Source: Chlorobium sp.
GTDB lineage: Bacteria > Bacteroidota > Chlorobiia > Chlorobiales > Chlorobiaceae
Assembly: GCA_028278005.1 (NCBI GenBank)
Contig: JANQFD010000086.1
Location: forward strand, 1-26,868
Reading direction: 5' to 3'
Length of the DNA stretch: 26,868 bases
Numbering within the stretch: the stretch's first letter is position 1; the number at the start of each line of letters is the position of its first letter. Under the pieces are notes generated by a model. The model worked only from the letters and a program-made list of their open reading frames with translations, did not search any database and was not told the DNA's origin. Both the position numbers and the translations under genes were made by a program. Positions 23,889 to 26,868 of the stretch are shown here, piece by piece.

Positions 23889-25155
23889 TAGAGAGTGAAG
23901 AACCCGCAAGCCAGCCGGTCGAGAATGCAGCCTGGAGATTGAAGCCTCCGATCTCACCCGTATAGTCAAGCAGCTCCCCGCAAAGGAAAAGGTTCTCGCA
24001 TCTCCTTGACTCCTGTGTTCGCCGGTTCACTTCTTTGAGCATAACTCCGCCCGCCGACACCTCTCCGGCATCAAGAGGGATTGCTTTGACAACACCAAAA
24101 ACATAGTTTTGCAGTGTATGTTCAAGCGAAAGGCGGGCTTTTTTTGTAAGATTGCCCCACTTTTCTTCCGGATCCACGCCTGCCTGCTGCATGATAAAAG
24201 GAATGAACGCGGAAGGAATCGAGTCCTGCATTCGTAAAAATTTCCGAACCGTCTGACCGCCTTGATTAGACACGAGTTCAAGAAAAAGCTTCTTGAGTGC
24301 TTCAGAAGAAATATCCGGAAGGAAATCAATCATTACCTCTACCTTGTCTGCCGCCTCGAATAACTCGGCGGCTTCACGGGAAAGCGATAAACAAGCCGGT
24401 CCTGAGATCCCTTTATGTGTTATCAGCAACTCTCCGATCCGGGAAACACGTTTCTTTTCTGCTCTGACCGTTAGTCCTACCCCCCGAAGCGAAACGCCTG
24501 CGAGCATTGAAAAAGGAGCAGGTTTGAGATAGATCGGAGCGAGTGCGGCTAACGGCTTCTTTATTGTGTGGCCAAAACCGGAGGCGATTTTCAGACCGTC
24601 CCCGGTTGTCCCGGTTTGCGGATATGATACTCCTCCTGTCGCTAATATCAGACGTTCGGCTCTGAATACAGTTTTTTCGGTCAAAACCCGGAAAACACCA
24701 CTCTTTTTTTCTGCACTCACTGCCCGTTCACCTGTAAAAACCTCTACAGCCGATTTCTTCAACTCCTTTTCAAATGCCCTTATCACATCGCCGGCAATAC
24801 CTGTTGCAGGAAAGACTTTGCCATCAACGCGAGCCACAGTGCGAACATCATGCCTTCCCAGCAAATCCCTTACATCCTGGTTGCTGAACGAATAAAAAGA
24901 ATACCGAAGAAACCGCTGCTCCGTTTCGCGATGAAAGCCTTTGACGATCAACTCTTCCACTGTTCCCCGGTGAGTGACATTGCACTTGCCCCCGCCGGAT
25001 ATGCGAATCTTTGCCCCAGGGCGAGGGTTCCGTTCGAGAACGATTATCGAAAAACCCTTATCGTCAATTCCATTTTCACGGGCTTTTTTTCTTGCCGCTA
25101 TCGCTGCGCATATCCCTGCAGCGCCTCCGCCGATTATAAGCACGTCAGAAAACAT
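23851..25155 (-). CDS. HI0933/YhiN-family FAD-dependent oxidoreductase
   Basis: 434 residues. The N-terminal dinucleotide motif GGGAAG (9-14) is followed by the family signature RISGGGKCNVTH (51-62). LILATGGVSYPQTGTTGDG and the C-terminal FLCGELLDYTGEIGGFNLQAAFSTGW complete the FAD site typical of the HI0933 (BaiN-like) flavoproteins. Members are often labelled aminoacetone oxidase or tricarballylate-like, but most have unknown substrates; only reduction or oxidation with FAD can be asserted. It is the last gene of the leftward operon, 13 bp after the adaptor, with AAAGG upstream of ATG 25155. Its 3' end overlaps the convergent repeat-protein gene by 38 bp. Confidence 0.93.
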   Translation of the reverse strand: MFSDVLIIGGGAAGICAAIAARKKARENGIDDKGFSIIVLERNPRPGAKIRISGGGKCNVTHRGTVEELIVKGFHRETEQRFLRYSFYSFSNQDVRDLLGRHDVRTVARVDGKVFPATGIAGDVIRAFEKELKKSAVEVFTGERAVSAEKKSGVFRVLTEKTVFRAERLILATGGVSYPQTGTTGDGLKIASGFGHTIKKPLAALAPIYLKPAPFSMLAGVSLRGVGLTVRAEKKRVSRIGELLITHKGISGPACLSLSREAAELFEAADKVEVMIDFLPDISSEALKKLFLELVSNQGGQTVRKFLRMQDSIPSAFIPFIMQQAGVDPEEKWGNLTKKARLSLEHTLQNYVFGVVKAIPLDAGEVSAGGVMLKEVNRRTQESRRCENLFLCGELLDYTGEIGGFNLQAAFSTGWLAGSSLSISRYRNKPADLF

Positions 25156-25168
25156 ACGACAACCTTTT

Positions 25169-26347
25169 TTACCTGTCCCGACCCCTTACCTTAACGTGCA
25201 TTCCATCATCAAGATCATTGGTCGGATGTATTACTACCTCATCGCCTTCTTCGAGCCCGTCGATTACCTGAGCATAATAAGCGCCGCGCTTTCCTATCTT
25301 CAAAGGCTGCTTTACCGCCTTGCCGCCTTTGATGACAAAAACATTCCAGCCCTTTTCACCCCTGAAAATGCTACTTACGGGAACCTGCAGAACATCATCG
25401 CCCCGCCACAGGACAATTTTTGCCTGTACACGGTAATTATCACCAAGCTTCGATTCCGGCTCGTCCAGCTTCACAATGATATTGACCCGTTTCTCCTCGA
25501 TACCCAATGCCGAGATTTTTGTAAACGCTGCCGGCTCAACCGTTTTGACTGATCCCGGAAGCATGGAACCTCCTCCCCACTCCTCGACCTGTACACTCAT
25601 CCGGGGCTCGACCTTGACGGCATCCGATGAAAGAACGTCGATGACAACTTCAATATCTTCAGGGTTACCCATCTCGACCAGCGGAGTTCCGGCAGAAACC
25701 ACACGTTCACTTTTTTCAAACACCCTCAGAACCTTGCCGCCCTCAGGCGCCGGCACGGCAACGGTTCCGCCTTCTCCTGTCGGGGCGATCAAGGAACGAA
25801 CCGCTTTGAGATCATAGCGTGCGGATTCGACATTCTGTACCGCAGCCTGGTGCTGTTTCTGAAGAACCTCCCAGGCTGTCTTTACATCCTCAAAGGTTTC
25901 GGCGGCAACAGCACCTTTCTGGTACAGATTCCTGTACCGGTTGTATTTTCTTGCAGCCTGATCCCTGTCAACCTTAACCTGCCGTTCAACGGCACGGGCT
26001 GCTTCGAGCGCGGCTTCCGCCGAACGAGACCTTGCTTCTGCCTCCTCATATTCGCGACTGTCGAGGGGCGGCGGGGTTATTCGGGCGACAACACTGTCCT
26101 TTTCTAAAAAATCACCCTCATCGAACCCGATGCGCTCAATTCTTCCGGTTACTGGCGAGGCAACGGTAAAACTGTTCCGCACCCTCGTCATTCCCTCTTC
26201 GTCGAGGGTTATGACCAGCTCTCCCCTGCCTATGGCTTCAGCGTCAACCTGCAATGGAGAAGGCTTCATCACAAATACCAGAATACCTGCAACAACCAGT
26301 CCGGAGATAACTGCAATACGCTGCGTCTTCGACAAATTAATTTTCAT
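25169..26347 (-). CDS. Periplasmic adaptor subunit of an ABC efflux system (HlyD/MacA family)
   Basis: About 392 residues: an N-terminal membrane anchor (about 8-26), then a lipoyl/barrel-sandwich half GRIERIGFDEGDFLEKDSVV, a long coiled-coil hairpin (about 100-185, rich in Glu, Arg, Ala), and the returning half with VPAPEGGKVLRVF. A beta-barrel and a membrane-proximal domain with LEEGDEVVIHPTNDLDDGMHVKV end it. This is the architecture of MacA/HlyD adaptors that link an inner-membrane pump to an outer-membrane channel. I choose ATG 26347 over the longer frame from a TTG at 26377, since it places the anchor at the normal distance. The upstream gene encodes an FtsX-type ABC permease, so the pump is ABC driven. 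Cargo unknown. Confidence 0.9.
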   Translation of the reverse strand: MKINLSKTQRIAVISGLVVAGILVFVMKPSPLQVDAEAIGRGELVITLDEEGMTRVRNSFTVASPVTGRIERIGFDEGDFLEKDSVVARITPPPLDSREYEEAEARSRSAEAALEAARAVERQVKVDRDQAARKYNRYRNLYQKGAVAAETFEDVKTAWEVLQKQHQAAVQNVESARYDLKAVRSLIAPTGEGGTVAVPAPEGGKVLRVFEKSERVVSAGTPLVEMGNPEDIEVVIDVLSSDAVKVEPRMSVQVEEWGGGSMLPGSVKTVEPAAFTKISALGIEEKRVNIIVKLDEPESKLGDNYRVQAKIVLWRGDDVLQVPVSSIFRGEKGWNVFVIKGGKAVKQPLKIGKRGAYYAQVIDGLEEGDEVVIHPTNDLDDGMHVKVRGRDR

Positions 26348-26453
26348 GGTCAATCGTGTTTCATTACATATTTCCAATAACCATTCCGGCTCCTGAATCC
26401 TTTTTCATCACCATAACCCGTTCTATATACTGCTTACTGCCGACTCTTCAACC

Positions 26454-26868
26454 TCACTCCCTGGTTTTCAAAACCGCTATCAAATCGAGCCGATTCAACC
26501 GAAAGTGCACCATAAAACCTGAAAAAACAGCCACAACCACGATAACAACCAGCGCGAAAACAAAGTTGAAACTGCTGAAAACAACCGGCATGCGATACAG
26601 TTCGGAACTCAGCCCCAAAGCAAGTAAAACCGAAAGCCCGATACCGATAAGAAACCCGACCGGAATAGCAATCACCGTAAGAATAGCCTGCTCGCCAAGG
26701 AGTATAATCGCGATCTCCTGTCTGGTCAATCCCAACACGCGCAGGCTTGACAACTCCCTTGCCCTTTCAGACAGTGAAATCCTCGCCCCGTTATACACCA
26801 CGGCAAACGCCAGAATACTCGCAAATGTTGTCAGAATAACCGTCGATGTCATCGTACTCTGAGCAATC
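26454..26868 (-). CDS. FtsX/MacB-type ABC transporter permease, C-terminal part (cut by window edge)
   Basis: The frame is open to the right edge of the window, so only the last 138 residues are visible. They contain the final FtsX domain: a membrane helix, the cytoplasmic ISLSERARELSSLRVLGLTR (typical coupling stretch of MacB/LolC-like permeases, usual form RxREIGxLRAxGxS), and two further helices ending in RLNRLDLIAVLKTRE. Such permeases do not pump through a membrane pore but drive efflux or lipoprotein release mechanically. The adaptor gene follows 106 bp downstream on the same strand. The ATPase is expected upstream, outside the window. Confidence 0.88.
   Translation of the reverse strand, partial: IAQSTMTSTVILTTFASILAFAVVYNGARISLSERARELSSLRVLGLTRQEIAIILLGEQAILTVIAIPVGFLIGIGLSVLLALGLSSELYRMPVVFSSFNFVFALVVIVVVAVFSGFMVHFRLNRLDLIAVLKTRE

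Overview
The window looks like chromosomal DNA from a green sulfur bacterium (Chlorobiaceae; Chlorobium or Prosthecochloris type). I infer this from three things. There is a BchC-like dehydrogenase of bacteriochlorophyll synthesis at 1966-2922. There is a lipoprotein of the Bacteroidetes/Chlorobi DUF4292 type and a second small lipoprotein resembling DUF4296. Base composition is moderate and many starts lack a Shine-Dalgarno sequence. The genus cannot be fixed from the sequence alone. I found no rRNA, tRNA, insertion sequence, phage module or CRISPR array.

Left part (1-7400): radA (DNA repair) is followed by a small four-helix membrane protein. Next come three tightly packed genes: a BchC-like MDR dehydrogenase, a two-cassette ABC ATPase of the nucleoside/BMP importer type and one permease. 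The permease meets a CLC chloride transporter with CBS domains tail to tail, and their stop codons overlap.

Middle (7400-13770): a 55-residue membrane miniprotein lies convergent to a two-gene unit encoding a long-chain polyprenyl diphosphate synthase and a membrane-anchored PASTA protein. Then come a 428-residue nitroreductase-like protein that I cannot name, a frameshifted C_GCAxxG_C_C redox protein and tatC. An operon of a small lipoprotein and coaE is convergent to tatC.

Right part (13800-26868): sodB with its own terminator, a DUF4292 lipoprotein, an RlmI-type rRNA methyltransferase, a HAD 5'-nucleotidase, a thioredoxin-TPR (CnoX-like) chaperedoxin and a secreted DUF2141 protein. These are followed by a ynbE-ydbL-ydbH set (envelope bridge for phospholipid transport), a DinB-family protein and an undescribed YESGALKS-repeat protein preceded by a sigma-54-like element. 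A leftward operon closes the window: FtsX-type ABC permease (cut by the edge), HlyD/MacA-type adaptor and HI0933-type flavoprotein.

Most genes are envelope or housekeeping functions in small operons. No classical defence or mobile island is visible. The least explained items are the nitroreductase-like protein, the broken redox gene, the YESGALKS-repeat protein with its promoter and palindrome, the 55-residue miniprotein, and the coupling of a BchC-like enzyme to an incomplete nucleoside-type importer.
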